NCBI RefSeq assembly: GCF_026212465.1
Contig: NC_080051.1
Span: 23,178,727 to 23,242,726 of the forward strand
DNA: 64,000 nt
Source of the DNA: Amaranthus tricolor
Lineage: Eukaryota > Streptophyta > Magnoliopsida > Caryophyllales > Amaranthaceae
Direction of reading: 5' to 3'
Shown here: piece by piece, positions 35,673 to 61,000 of the stretch
Position numbering within the stretch: position 1 is the stretch's first letter
How the letters are laid out: every line of letters begins with the position of its first letter
The notes under the pieces: model-generated
The model's input: only the letters and a program-made list of their open reading frames with translations
What the model was told of the DNA's origin: nothing
Databases searched by the model: none
Translations under genes and position numbers: made by a program

Positions 35673-36982
35673 AAAATGACTTATTCTTTATAAATGCAAA
35701 AATCAGTTGTTTTTTTTAGAATTTAGAAAATAGATATGTGTAAAGCAACTCAAATATAAGCTAACTATGAAAATCAATTTGTACTAGTAAGAGTCATATT
35801 TCTCAAGTTAATAAAGTAATATATATTATGTATAGTTTTTATTTTTTATTTTTGGATGTAGACAATTAACAAGTGAATAATAAATAGACACTTTAACTAT
35901 ATTCGATTTTTGATTGTAAACCCCTTCTCTGGTTGCTAATTGTTATGCTATCATTCGGATAGATTCGGAATTTCATTTTATTAATACTCCTCTTTCTTTT
36001 ACTCACACTTGGTTGTTAGTAAATCCGACTCTAAATACCAATTTTAATTTTTTTAGGACTAAAACTCTGGTATTATTGTATTATTGTATTTTTATGGTTT
36101 GCTTTGTATCTTTAATCACAATTTATTGTGTCGTATTTGTGGTAGTTGAGCTCTCACTCCTCGATCTTTTACTCACAGTTTGCTTTATGTAAACGTGATT
36201 CTGATATCAATTCCAATCTTTTAAAATTAAACCTCTGGTATAATTATGCCATTATAGTATTTTTTTTTAATGGTTTGATTTGTATCTTTACTGACTGTTT
36301 AATGTGTCGTTTTTATGCTAGTTGAGCTCTTACCCTCGTATATATGTTTTTCTTCTCATTAACTATTTGGAATGTATGAAAATGAATTTTTTTTAAGAAA
36401 ATGAATAATTAGAGTATTTTAAGATTGATCCTAAACTTTGTCTAGTTTTTCCATCTAAATTAACATTAAATTTACATTATAATTCTTATTTTTTAATATT
36501 AATGATCAAATGGGTTGTTATTGTTTATGAAACGGTTAATGAGCTTAAGAAATACTTCATCAATTGTTAAATACTTGCAACAATTTGACTTTTACAATAT
36601 TCATAACTCATAAGTGTTGCTTTGAATTTCATTAATTAATTAGCTTTAACAATAAATATAGTTACAGGATTTTATTAGCCAGATTCGTTTTAATATATAT
36701 TATTTTAATAAATAGATTTTTATAATTTTTACTATGTATAACTAGAAATGTTAATTGTAAAAAATATATTTTGACATGCTTGAGAATTATGAGAAGACCG
36801 ATCAAAATTGATTCCTTTAAAGTGAAAATTAAATTTTTATTCTTTAATTTCCGAAAGACTGATTATTTTTATTTTTTAATTTTTAGCTTTTGAGTCAGTC
36901 CATATAGACAATCACAATAAGCGACCGTCTCTCCCAAGTTTTTGTGATAAAAGAAGTTTAGAAAGAGGCAGTGTTGATAATA

Positions 36983-37628
36983 TCTACCTAAATATGGTTC
37001 TGTTTCACAATTTCTTAATGAATTTCAATAAAACTATTCATAATAGTGTTAAAACTATTAACATATTAAATTTGAACTAAATGTTATACAATATATCTAT
37101 GCAATTTAAATACTTATATTTAAAACGATAATTGAAGATTGGAAGTTTAAAATTGAGTTAGATTATGAAACATCATTGTCAAATTATATGTCATAATTTA
37201 ACTATTAACATATTCAATTTGAACTAAAACCTATACAATATATTTTTAGACTTTGAATACTTATTTTGAAAACGATAATTGATGCTTATACGTTCAAAAT
37301 TGAGTCAGATCATAAAATATCAATTGTGATAATTTAACTATTAATATATTCAATTTAAACTATTTACAAATATATATAAATGTGTTGAGGAAAGAGTACT
37401 ATCACTATTATTGATCGATGATTAAAGAGTACAAGTACTCTTATATTCCATTAGAACCATCATGTTGCATTGAATAAGAGTACTTGTATTGTGTAGTATA
37501 ATGTTTTAACACTATTATTGATAGTGTTATTGACCATTAATTTGTTGTTTGAAATTCATCCATATATTGATAAAATAACATCATTTTATTTACTTCGTTC
37601 TCAAATTATGAAACAGAACCATATTTAG
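36983..37628. mobile_element. TIR element with internal tandem repeats
   Basis: CTAAATATGGTTCTGTTTCA (about 36989) pairs with TGAAACAGAACCATATTTAG (about 37609-37628), an inverted repeat of about 25-35 bp. Inside, a unit of about 155 bp with ACATATTAAATTTGAACTAA, TACAATATAT and AAACGATAATTGA occurs at 37046 and 37204, and partially at 37335. A hairpin, GAGTACAAGTACTCTTAT against AATAAGAGTACTTGTA, lies at 37417-37491. There is no open frame. Confidence 0.6.
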
Positions 37629-38004
37629 CTAAAAATTGATCAGTTTAACGTCAAAATTGATCACTTATAGGTCAAAATTAAAGTTTTTTATTTTAATTGA
37701 TCTGTTTAAAGTTTACTTTAAGTTGAAATTGATACCTTTAAATTCAAAATTAATCCATTTAAGATCAAAATTGAAAAATACCTAGAAAATGGAAAAAAAC
37801 GAGAGAAAATATGTGAGGTTGTTACACGCGCGAATTGGGCTGACCCAAATTAACGGTCTCATTATGATTATTATTTCTCTATCTAAACATGTATATAAAT
37901 TGTTATATTTCCTCTGTTTACTTTTTATGGTCATTATTATTCACTTATAACTTTTAAGTTGTATTTTATTAATCTATAAGTTAGAACATAATCAAGTGAA
38001 ATCT

Positions 38005-39545
38005 TGTATAACACCCTCAGAATAGGTTAGACTTTTGAAAACACCTTTAATGAAAAACATGAGCCAAAACCTACTCATGGGAGTGTTACCGCCACATCTA
38101 TTTCTAATAAAATAAATGTAAGGCTTAACGACTAAGAAATAACTTAATAACTTTAAATCCAACAAAGGGTCTTACAACATAAGAGAAGACTGAAACGCAA
38201 TCTATGTCCATATAAAATTTAAACAACTTAAGGTAAAATTTAAACTGAAATACGACTCTAATAAAAGCTATATTTCTAAGTGATCCTCACTCCACGATTC
38301 CCACGCAATTAATAACCTGCAACATAAGAATGCAAGAAAAACAAGGGAAAAACTCCCAAAATCAGAAAATTGAGTAATTCCAACTCCATCCCGTAAAACG
38401 ATTCAGTTTGAAAATGATTTAAAAAATAAAATATAATCAAATTGAAAATAATTTTAGAAAATAATATATAGCTGAGTTTAAAAGAAAAACAATTTCAGAA
38501 AACAATATGTATAATATCACATAAACCAATTTATTTAATTTGATAATTAATAATGACAATTGACAAACACATAATCAATTTTTAATTTGAGGGAACGAGA
38601 ACGCCAGTAGGCCGAGGCTTTACCCCTATACCTACTTCATCAAGAGGTCGTCACCCCAAATAATTCAAGGCCAGCAGAGTAGTCTCAGGGAACCCTAGTG
38701 TGCACACCCCTTCCACTTGGATCACAACAAATAGAAGGAAGGCCAAACATCGTATCAAGTATCAGAAATAATAATACCTGTCGGCAGCTATACTAACCAA
38801 ACAGGGTAACCTGTTCATCACCCTTATACTTGGATCACAACAAATATAAGAGCTTCATTTCCCTCGTGTTACACTTTACGTGATTTAATATATTTTAATA
38901 ATTAGTCGTGTGCACACAAACATATAATCAAACATACATTACACATTTTATTTTATGATCATAGGTTTTCCCAAAAAAAAAATATATCTCAAGAATATTC
39001 AATTGCAATATTAATATCATAATATATTTCTCCCAAATTCAATCGCATTTAAAATCATTATTAAAATAATAATACAACTCTCATCAAAATAATATTATAA
39101 ATAATTCTCTTTCAACTAAATCATATCAAATTTCGTTATCAAAATAATAATATAAATTTCATCAAAATAGTAATTATAAATTCAACTTTGATAAAAATAA
39201 TAGTAAATATAATTTGAGAATATATAAAACATAACATCGTATAAAATAATGTCATATAAAATCATGCATCCTATTTAAACACATTAATTATCACTTAGCA
39301 CATAATAGTAACGGGATAATCCCAATTACATGGACATTGAAAATTACCTTGTCACGCCATCCTAGACAACGTTCGCTCCTAATAATCTTTGTCTACGAAT
39401 CCGCTGTCTTTAATATCGAAATCTTGCGTTTTCTTGACTGAATTTTAAGCAATTGGAAGATGGAGGAAGTACTTTGTAGGAGAAAAAAAAAGAAATGTGA
39501 GTAATAATGTGAATGAATTAAGGGTAATTGGTTTAATTTATAATA
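38005..39545. other. Repeat-like gene-free block, possible solo LTR
   Basis: It begins TGTATAACACCCTC, similar to the TGTAACACCC start of many plant Ty3-type LTRs. It holds a repeated string, CTTGGATCACAACAAATA(G/T), at about 38716 and 38831. No coding frame is recognised. A second end and a target duplication were not found, so the LTR idea is tentative. Confidence 0.35.
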
Positions 39546-39637
39546 GGTAAGTGAGGTTAGTTATAAGATTTAGAGGGAGAAGTGGGAAGTTATTTGTTAA
39601 TGGGGAGTTTTTTTTTTTTTTTTTAAAAATTTGTGAA

Positions 39638-39656
39638 ATTTATTTATTTATTTATT

Positions 39657-39707
<51 letters not shown>

Positions 39708-39708
39708 T
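39638..39708 (+). repeat. (TTTA)n(TTA)n compound microsatellite
   Basis: About 7 TTTA units followed by about 13 TTA units, preceded by a T-run at 39609-39624. The flanking DNA (CTTGTTTGATTCGTCTCAATG, 39730) is shared with 11345-11370, so a repeat surrounds it. Confidence 0.9.
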
Positions 39709-39719
39709 AAAAAAAACAG

Positions 39720-40731
39720 ATGTTACATCTTGTTTGATTCGTCTCAATGCAAAGATTATTAAATAACAACTTTTCATAATTTTTAATTTACTATAATTAG
39801 AGATATTAAGGGTTAAAATGTTATCGACAAGTGTAAAAAAAACTTATACTTGATTTTATAGAAGGGAGTATGAGACAATTTTACTGTAAGAATAGACGCA
39901 CTCCATACATAAGTTAGATTACTCAACTAATACATAACGATAACCTTTCTCACCAAAAAAATATTCTCTCACTAGAATCATACACACTAATAAAAATATA
40001 GAAAGTCATTTTTAAAGAGCCTTTACAAATGAAATTATTTTTGTAGATGATTGTTGATTACATGACAATATTTACTTATCTTAGAATTTGATTTATTTTA
40101 AATTGGAGTTAAATTAAGTAAAGTATTTATATAATTTTTTATAGAAAATCTGTATGTCTAACCTAGAATATGATATGTTTAATTAAATGTAAAAGTGATG
40201 TATTCGATAAATAATTTTTTAAAAACACAAAATTTAATTTTTGCTTTAAAAATCATGTTTTAATAAATTTAATCACGATAATAAATACCTGCATTATTAT
40301 TGTGAAAGGTCAAACTTATGGTGTAAGATGTAGGGTTGCGGGTTGCTCCAGGAAGAACTTTATCGAAGTACCTGTCTAGAGTCGGGAGACTCTTTAACCA
40401 CATCTTTTATGGCTATGAGTTGTCGTCTTTCTTTCCTTCTCAGACCCTAATCATATCTTTATGAACGGGATACACTGTGTATAATAATGAATAAATACTT
40501 ACATTATTATTTGAAGTTATATTTGTATCTATTCTATACTAATAAATTCGTACATTGTACGAATTTCTATACTAATAGCTAATGCATTTACTCCACCACA
40601 AGAGTCAATGACGACCACTACTTCCCTATTTTACCTACAAATAGAAATGCAATCTCTCAAATCGCCCCCCACACACCCTCATATGTTAGATAACAACCCA
40701 TTTGCAAGTATTTGTTCTTGTTAACAAAAGT
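39720..40731. other. Isochorismate synthase 5' flank
   Basis: Mostly AT-rich repeat remnants. The last 150 bp before the ATG at 40732 are less AT-rich (CCACCACAAGAGTCAATGACG, CCCCCCACACACCC) and probably include the 5' UTR and proximal promoter. No W-box cluster or other element can be claimed with confidence by eye. Confidence 0.4.
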
Positions 40732-52949
<12,218 letters not shown>

Positions 52950-55940
52950 CTTCCAGGTTTCTCTCTCGTCCTTTCTCTTACTTTCGTTGTACGAGTATTT
53001 TTCTAGTTTCTATTTATAGATTAAGAATTCATCCTGAATGCAACCAATTCTTCTCCTTAAACTAAACTCAACAATTCCTATCTACTAAAGCGGAAACTGA
53101 TGGATCTCTCTATATTTTCGAGTGTTGTGAAAGATTACTATTGCATAAATATCTGATAGCAAAATAAAGCCCTCAATAAAACTTAAACACTTAAGTAGCT
53201 GCAATCCTGATGAATAGCTTTTGAACAAGTTCCATTTTCAAATCATCAATTGTTTAATTTATCATTTCCTTGAGATTAGCCTTGAGAAAAAGAAAAAATC
53301 TGGTTACAGAAGACTTGAGAAACAATACCTTAATTGTTTTATCAATTATTTGGGGAAAAAAAGGGGATGGGATGGATTTTGATACAGATCAAAATGAGAT
53401 CAACTTAACTTGTGACTGTGTGAAGAGAAACCTTCAGGCTAGTATCCGAACCCACTTTGGTCTGTTATGTGACTTTTGTCGGATGTGGGCTCCCACAGAA
53501 CGCGACCTGTTACATATAGGGAGCTACTCTTGTGAGAGATTGTCTCTCAGTGAGACGATGTCAAACAATAAGCTTATATTCTCATAGTATGTATGAGATG
53601 GACTATTTAACCCATGTATGAGGTGCATCTCTAAGTGAGATTGTCTCATACAATAATTTGTGTTACATAGGGCTAACCACAGGGCCCACAGCTACATACT
53701 CTTTAATCTGAGTAAATGCACATAAGTCGTGTGTAATATTTATGTATATTACATCAATTATAATAGCAATCGAACAACAAAGATTTGTTTCCTTAATACT
53801 CCCTTACTCACCCTTTAAAAATGATGATACCTCAAATTACCTATACAATAAGCTTTATTTATTTAATTTTTAAAATTGAGGCCTTGAAACCCCTTAAATT
53901 TATTGGCCTTAAAATGAGGATAGTAAGCAACCCTTCACTTTGCTCATTCCTCTAATATGTCTTTGTGCTTTTATTTTGCTTATCTTCCTTGATTTATAAC
54001 TTACTACATTTTCTAACAAATAGTTTTTATTTCAGGAACTTATTTTTTGTGACGATTCAAATATTTTATCATCGCATTTATTCTTATCAATCATCACATT
54101 TGTCATCATCATTTTTAGCTTTTGTTTGTGTGACTACTGAGAAGTCATCTAAATACTTATTTGGATATGGAGTTAATTTGTAGGAAGAATTTTTCAAAAA
54201 AAATTTCGTACAACAATTATATGTAACATTTTCCAAATGAATTGTTATAAAACAAAGTATATTTTATTAATAATCCAAAGATCACTTTGTACAGATGATG
54301 GTTATTCATTTCCTCATATTTATAGAGATTTTTATTATACTTGCTAATTTTTACTAGCTATGTTTTACAATTCATACTAATTCTTACTTTATATCAACTA
54401 CTCAAACTTGCTAAAATTAAAAGATTAATAAATGGTAAGTTTCGTTATATTGCTCTTAGGCACATCTTAATGCAACGGCTTATCGCTAATGGGGAAATAA
54501 CTATATGAATACTAAGTTCAGTTCGGTTGATTTCTATTACATAGGGCATGGTTAGTGATTGAACGCCAAATTAAATCAAATAATGTTTAATTAAAATGCA
54601 AAGAGAGAACCCAATGCACACACGACTGTTATCGTGTCTTGGGCTCATAGTGGTTAAATCTCTCTTTTGGTGTTTGTATGCAACAGGTTTTAATGACTCA
54701 TACTTGCTTAACTCCGTGACGAGCAAAGTTGTCGACTATCAAAGCTCACAAATTTTAGAGTTGAAGAGTTCTAAAGTGTCCAGACACGAGGACATGTTAA
54801 ATGTAAGTAAAACCCTGTTATACCCCTATTGAGCTTTAAAAAGAGTGGAGAGACTACCAATATCAATACGGCACATTTTCTATGCAAGGGGCTCATTTGC
54901 TAAGAACTTTAAAGTAGATATTTTGGATGATGGGTGACCTCTTAGGAGGAAAATATCTTAAAAGATTGTAAATAAAGAATGATTGTTCAAACATTTAAAA
55001 TATGTTAGGAATATCCCTAAATTCTACATAATAGTAGGACACTCGTTCAAGAGTCTAAATGGTCAATCAGTAAAGAATATGAAATAAAGGCAGTTAATCT
55101 AAAAAGTAGAGTTCTCGTTCAAGCGCACCTTAATGCTCATTCGAGCACTACTATATTGTACGAGACAAAAACTTATGGAACTGATTTAGGTCTTATGCTC
55201 ATTCCTACAAAAGTGCACTTGTTCAATCGCAACTATTCATGTGCGTTCGTTGATGATGTAACTTTTTGTTTTGGAGAGACATTTGCTTTCATTTTTAATT
55301 AGTTAGGAATTTGTGTAGTTGATGGGCATGCACGAATGGACTGATTAATGTAAATATGTAATGGACATTAAACTATTCAGAAATCTCTTTCATTCTCTCA
55401 TACACATGATACAGGAAAGAAACTGCACTCTCTTAACTATGTATTTTTGGATTTCTTTATTCAATCAAACACATGAGTGTAATGAGATTAATTGTACTTA
55501 TTTGTGTGTATTTAATATGCATAATACTTATGTAGGAGAATGACTAACCAAAATAAAAAGTTCAAAAACGCTTTCAATCTGTGTCGGGTACTCAGATTTT
55601 CGATTGTCTTACGTGACAAGAACAAATTTATTATCACATTAAAACATATCGGTCTAAAAACCGATAAAGTTTATGAAGATCATTTGCCAAATACAACGGT
55701 GGCTACAATTGTATTTACTATTCAATTGTAGCATTATTACTTTGTAATACTAACTTGTTGAAAACAATACAAACATAAATCATGCAAAATTTTATTGACT
55801 GATAAACATAAGCTGCAATTCAGTTCAAAGAACAATATGAGCACACCTCTCACTACATACAACTTAAAACAAAAACTTGAAACAACCTAATGAATAATCA
55901 TGCTTCCACAAGATATGACTGCCATGCCAAATGATAATGT
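52950..55940. other. Intergenic, ICS to FAHD1 (3' to 3')
   Basis: Three kilobases without a gene. At 53531-53670 there is a MITE-like block; 53445-53520 has a short GC-richer stretch (CGGATGTGGGCTCCCACAG). From 55100 to 55260, CTCGTTCAAGCGCACC and GCTCATTCGAGCAC blocks recall the CTCGA-rich repeat in ICS intron 2. The small frames here (54596-54832, 55361-55731) look like chance. Confidence 0.5.
53531..53670. mobile_element. MITE-like repeat with GAGAC/GTCTC ends, copy 1
   Basis: GAGAGATTGTCTCTCAGTGA, CAATAAGCTTATATTCTCAT and TGAGATTGTCTCATACAATA occur in the same order as at 61160-61290. Both ends contain short GAGAC/GTCTC palindromes. Confidence 0.5.
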
Positions 55941-58900
55941 TTAAGTGCTTACTGGTATGCCCCGCAATTCAGCATTAAAATTAACGTCTACCAGACCTGT
56001 TATACCTGCTGTTATTTTCTGACCTGCTTTCACTGCTCCAATTCCTTCTGGGGTGCCTGCACATTATCATCAACATCAATACAGTTTTTGTGTAAAATTG
56101 CTAGAAAGTCGCCGATCAAACAGGTCAAGCGCACAAGGGTGTTTGGCAAATGGCTGATAGCCTAGGTTGCACTAATACGGACACGGACACGGACACGGAC
56201 ACGACACGGGTACGGGAAAACGCCAACTTAAAAATGGCGGACACGGGGACACGAAAATGGTAATATAATAAATATATCAAATTAAAGATAATTTTACAAT
56301 CTTTCATTTGATATATGTAAATAAACACTTTAAAAACATAAAACTCACATAAAATGCAAATAAGTACTAAATAAACAACATGAGTATTTAAAAATAGTCA
56401 TACAAACCAAATCAAAGAAAACCAAATAAATAGGTTCAGGGGCGTTTCCGTGCTTCACATCTCATAGTAACAATTTGTGAAAGCAAAAACAAAACCCTTT
56501 CATTTCACATCCATTCCATTTCAGTATTTTACTTCAATCCCTCCTTTCTCACTCACCCATTTCCTCCTCCCACCAAAAAATACAACTCCCACATCCAAAA
56601 AACCCAACCAAAAACACCCACAAAAAATCCAAACACAAACACCTAAATTCCAATCAAATTCTCCAATCAACCCCCAAATCTTCTCCTTCAATCTCCTTCA
56701 AATCCAACAATGAAGTAAAACCCCTCAAATTCGGCGGCCAATTCATCATTAAATCCTTTAGGTGACGTCAATAAACGGTTAATTCGAGGAATGGACGGCT
56801 GGCATTTTGCAAGGTTTAAGTTTAGAAAATGTTGTATTACTTTTTATGTGTTTGCTGTTAGGAAATGTGGTGAAGACTTGCATGTTATCCTGCACTCGGT
56901 TGTTGCTCTTAATGATTTTCTTGATCATACGGCTATGCTTGCTTTGCCTAATCAAAGGTCCATCAATTTTTCTTCATCTAATACTACTACTCATCATCCT
57001 GTTAGCTGTGAAAGCTCTTGTTTTCAAATTTTTTTATTTATTTATTTTTTTAATAAAATAAAACACGTGTCCTTGCCGTGTCCCTTTCGTGTCCTTGCCG
57101 TGTCCACGTGTCCGGAAAAATATTAAAATATTGGACATTTCATTTCGCGTGTTTCGCGTGTCCGACACGCGACACGCAGGTTCAGGGGCGTGTCCGTGCT
57201 TCAGAGCTAATAGCTAATTATAGTGGTTGATTTGACCATCGGATTTTATTAACTGGTTTGACCGGCTGATTTTGATCCCGCTGTTATAAGCAGCTTGTTC
57301 AAAAACAGCTTATTCGTATCAATAAGTTGTTTCAACCAGCTAATTCACCAAATACTAGAATTAGCTGCCATCCAACCCTCCATTTATATCAAAATAAGCT
57401 AAAATTGCTCAATAAGCTAATTTACCAAACACCCTCATAGTCTGTAGACCTGAGCATAACTTAGCCTTCAATCAGAGGTGAATTTGGGCATGTGCAAGGT
57501 GCCCGACCGTATAAGGGTCAATAAATTAGGAGGCTCTTATATTACTTTTATTTTAGTTTTTACTTAATTTTACGGAAAAAAAGACTTGAAATTTATTGCA
57601 TATTTTTACTCCGCCTTTGGCTCATGCGACTGATGAGGTAATTCTAAAGTTCATATAAGTAGTACCTGTAAGGATTACATCTCCTTCAAGAAGGGTCATG
57701 AAAGAGCTAATGTGGCTGATAAGGTAAGGTATCTTGAAAATCATATCTCTTGTTGATCCCTTCTGCTTTAATTCTCCATCAACCTGCAGTTTGTTGCCAT
57801 ATAAACTAACTTAATGTTCTTATTCAACAGTACTAATCAAGTATGGCATGCATTTTGATAGTTTACTAAAACATTTTAAATTAGTTGGTTGAAACAACTT
57901 ATCGTTATGAATAATTTATTTTTGAACAAGCTGCTCATAGCAGCGGATTTAAAATCAGTTGGTCAAACCAGTTAATAAAACCAATTGAACAAATCAACCA
58001 CTATAATCAACTATCAGCTACCAGCTATCAAATGTTTCTCAAAAACCCTCATTAGATATGGTATGATGGGCGTACCTTAAGCCACAACTCCAAGTCATGA
58101 GGATCAGGCACTTGAGATTTCGGAATCTGCAAGAATTAACACACCAAAATTTAGTAATCTAGCTTGTTCATCATCACTCATAGAATAGAGTATGCAAACA
58201 TGAATCATAAAAATTGCATCTTACCATTTCACTGATGGGTGTGAATGTGTCTAGTCCTTTAGCCAAAAGCCATGGAAGACCAGAAGCCTAACAAACGGAC
58301 AATGTAAAGACAATGTCATTGAAGTTATCATTCAAACTCATACGTCAATCTTCAAACCCTAACACACCATATTTCCACTAACTTTTATCAACTTTTTTAT
58401 TATTCAAACTCATACACGAGTCTTTTTTGGTTTGATTTCACGCTTTATCCTTAAAATCACTTCAAATTCGAATTTATTTACAGATTGTCTTGCAATGAGA
58501 TTTATTTATCAATCAAAACTGCATGTAAGATTCATTATTTCTTTTCATTTTACTAATATCATCTTTGTGAGCAAGACTCACAAGACTCATTACAAAACTA
58601 GCATTGTTGACGTCATCATAGAACCCTTGTTTACAACATTTAGAAGTTTTGTACTCCTAGAATACTAGGATTGTTTGAATGTCAGTTTATGTACCAGAGA
58701 GACATTATTACCTTAATTGTAGCTTGGAGTTCCTTTGCAGTCATATCAAGCCCAAAAGCATAACCTGAAAAATCAAAATACCGCAATAACAACAAAAGTA
58801 TTGCTAGATCATTCTTTTTATATAAAATTTTATTGGATCATTTGTACCAAATTGATTAATTAAAGATACTGTATCCATTTTATAAGTTATTCAAAGTCTT

Positions 58901-60881
58901 CCTCACATTGTCATATAATTTAAGAAAGATATCTCATTAGCTTATGAAGTATACAACTTGCGTTTTAAATAAAATGTATACTTAAACTTATTTTCTTCTT
59001 GTATCATAAATCCTTAACTAATGGTCAGTCGAAAACACTTTTTTATCATCACTGACAAATATATAAGGATGGGTGAAATTGTGTATATCCGACCCCAAAT
59101 TTCACTATATGTGAAAACCGCTTAACGGCATTAAAGAAATGAAATGTTATTGTGTGATCTAATAACTTATACTCACTTTTCCAATATTTTATTTATACAA
59201 AAGATACATTTTGTATTAGTTGATATCATGGCAGCATTTCAGAAAGTGTAAGAATGTGTGCAAAAGAACAGATGATGAAGAGAAATATACAACCTCAATA
59301 AAGATGTTATTTTCGATTAAATTTTAATAGCAAATATAATATACAATTTATCTAAATAATAAGTGCACATGATTTCAAGTATTAAATTTAAGCAGACTCT
59401 ACTAATATTTTTGATTTCAAGTCCAATAGATCAAATCACATTGTATTTCCACATTTGAGTCAAAAATCGCTTGTTTAGTTGGATTTTGGGTCGGAAATTG
59501 GATCCGATTGTGTTATGTGCTTTGTTAGCATCCAGTTTATGCCTTATCTAACTGTTGTAGCATTTTCCAATAAATTTTTGTTAAATTCCATATAATTCAC
59601 CATTTTGACGTTTCTACTCTTATTAAGTGTTGGTTGTTGCCTTTATAATTTGCCCTAAACATGTGAGATCGTTGATGAATTAAACGTCAAAATGAGGAAT
59701 TAAACATTTGAGAGCATAAGAATAGTTTAGAGCAAATTATAAAGAAAACAATCAACACTTAATAAGGGTAGAAACGTCAAAATGGTGAACTAAACGGAAA
59801 TTAACAAGAATTTAACGAAAAATACTACGACAGTTATTTAAGATATAAACTAGATACTATCATGCGAAAAAATCTTACAAAAATGATATCACCATCATTT
59901 CATAAAAGTTCGATGCTACCACGTGGAATTTAAAAAAAACAATCAACTAAGTAATAGAATACTAATAATAGAAATTAAATACGCAATAAATGAGAAAGAC
60001 CTGCAACATAATCGAGGGCGTCGGCTTCAGAAACATCACGAGCTTTCTTGCCAATAACAACAGCAAGCTCAGCTTCATACCATACTCCTACTTTCTCCAT
60101 TGATGCTGGAATCTCTATGGTTCCTCCATTTGCTAAGTACGATGATGTCGGCTTCAAAAACAGTACTGGTTCCTACATTTACATTAACCATTTAATCAAA
60201 CTTTTAATGGCCCACCAAAAATACGGTCAAAAAATCAATTGAATTTAAAGTTTAAGCTATAGTTGAGGTTATAGGATATGTATATACTCTAATAGTGGTT
60301 GAGATTTGAATATGTGTGACCTTTTATTGGCTTCTAAAATCATATTAAATAATCAATTCAACCAAAAACTTAAATTGACGTTAAGATTACCGAATATGGT
60401 GGGTGTTTGACAAAATAGTTTATTGGGCAATTTTAGCTTATTTTGATACAATTAAAGGGTTAGATGGTCGAACCACCTAATGCTAATGTTTGGTAAATTA
60501 GCTTGTTGAAATAAATTATTAATATGAATAAGTTGTTTTTGAACAAGCCGCTAATAATAGCGGTTCAAAATCAGCTGGTCACCCCAGTTAATAAAATCAG
60601 CTGGTTAAATCAACCACTGTAACAGCTACCGGCTATTAATTATTTGTCAAACACCTTGGCCCTTGCTATATATTCTACCAAATACTTCGAATTAATTTTA
60701 AGCAAAAATTTACTTCATTTAAGAAGATTAAAAATGAAAGTGATAATGCCGTTATTGGACTTGCACACAACAAGAGTGAATCGATAGAATGACATACCTT
60801 GGGCATAGGAGCAGGGTTGTTGTCGACATAGTTACGACCAACACCAATGATCTTAGTCCCTTTCTCAATCAAATTAGACAT
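55941..60881 (-). CDS. FAHD1: Acylpyruvase / oxaloacetate decarboxylase FAHD1
   Basis: Exons (minus strand): 60881-60798, 60172-60001, 58764-58712, 58287-58225, 58126-58076, 57783-57666, 56056-55941. They sum to 657 nt, 218 aa, close to human FAHD1 (224). This is the fumarylacetoacetate hydrolase fold; FAHD1 cleaves acylpyruvates and decarboxylates oxaloacetate in mitochondria with Mg2+. Visible motifs: GVGRNYVDN at the start, the metal-binding acids in WYEAELAVVIGK (E61, E63) and GLDMTAKELQ (D92), GLPWLLAKG, IPKSQVPDPHDLELWLKVDG, MIFKIPYLISHISSFMTL, EGDVILTGTPEGIGAVKAGQ. The ATG at 60881 is the first in frame; the frame upstream has only a TTG. No separate presequence is evident. Introns 1-6 carry three hAT-like MITE copies and a nested element. 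Confidence 0.96.
56140..57437. mobile_element. hAT-like MITE split by a nested insertion (FAHD1 intron 6)
   Basis: The outer element starts GGGTGTTTGGCAAATGGCTG at 56140 and ends AGCTAATTTACCAAACACCC at 57435, the TIR pair of a common plant hAT-like MITE. Its body (57206-57437) contains CCGGCTGATTTTGAT, AGCAGCTTGTTCAAAAACAG and AATAAGTTGTTTCAACCAGC. Between about 56165 and 57205 another sequence is inserted. It begins ACTAATACGGACACGGACAC, ends with GGGGCGTGTCCGTGCTTCAG and carries GTGTCC/GGACAC repeats at both ends, plus a second terminal-like copy at 56433-56455. The stretch 56470-57055 inside has less AT-rich, exon-like DNA with HSVVALNDFLDHTAMLALPN in one frame, probably a captured host-gene piece that I cannot name. 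Confidence 0.6.
57865..58052. mobile_element. hAT-like MITE, inverted copy (FAHD1 intron 5)
   Basis: GTTGGTTGAAACAACTTATC, TTGAACAAGCTGCTCATAGC and AATCAGTTGGTCAAACCAGT are the reverse complement of the MITE body at 57206-57437. The left end is missing; the right end is CTCAAAAACCCTC. Confidence 0.65.
59060..59160 (+). mobile_element. Degraded SINE fragment
   Basis: AAATTGTGTATATCCGACCCC, CCGCTTAACGGCATTAAAGA and AATGTTATTGTGTG follow the order of the SINE copies at 48411 and 48562 with many changes. It lies in FAHD1 intron 2. Confidence 0.45.
60400..60658. mobile_element. hAT-like MITE, third copy (FAHD1 intron 1)
   Basis: It starts GGTGGGTGTTTGACAAAATA and ends TTATTTGTCAAACACCTTGG, giving paired ends. 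The interior has AATAAGTTGTTTTTGAACAA and AATCAGCTGGTCACCCCAGT, in the same orientation as the 57865 copy. Confidence 0.7.
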
Positions 60882-61000
60882 GATTTTCTGAGCTATTTGC
60901 TTAGAGATCGGGATCAAATGAAGTACACTATTCCTATTCTAGTGGGTGTTTATCACACTTGAATTTGATTGGTGAAAAGTCTTTAATTTTTGATGGGATT

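Noticed and set aside
37046..37339. CRISPR-like array
   Set aside because: There are only two and a half tandem units of about 155 bp with no distinct spacers, in a eukaryotic genome; it is an internal tandem repeat of a transposon.
40702..40731. Earlier start of isochorismate synthase at TTG 40702
   Set aside because: A TTG start is not expected in a nuclear plant gene; the ATG at 40732 gives a normal transit peptide.
54596..54832. 78-codon frame between ICS and FAHD1
   Set aside because: No recognisable domain, no splice-consistent neighbours, isolated in repeat-like DNA.
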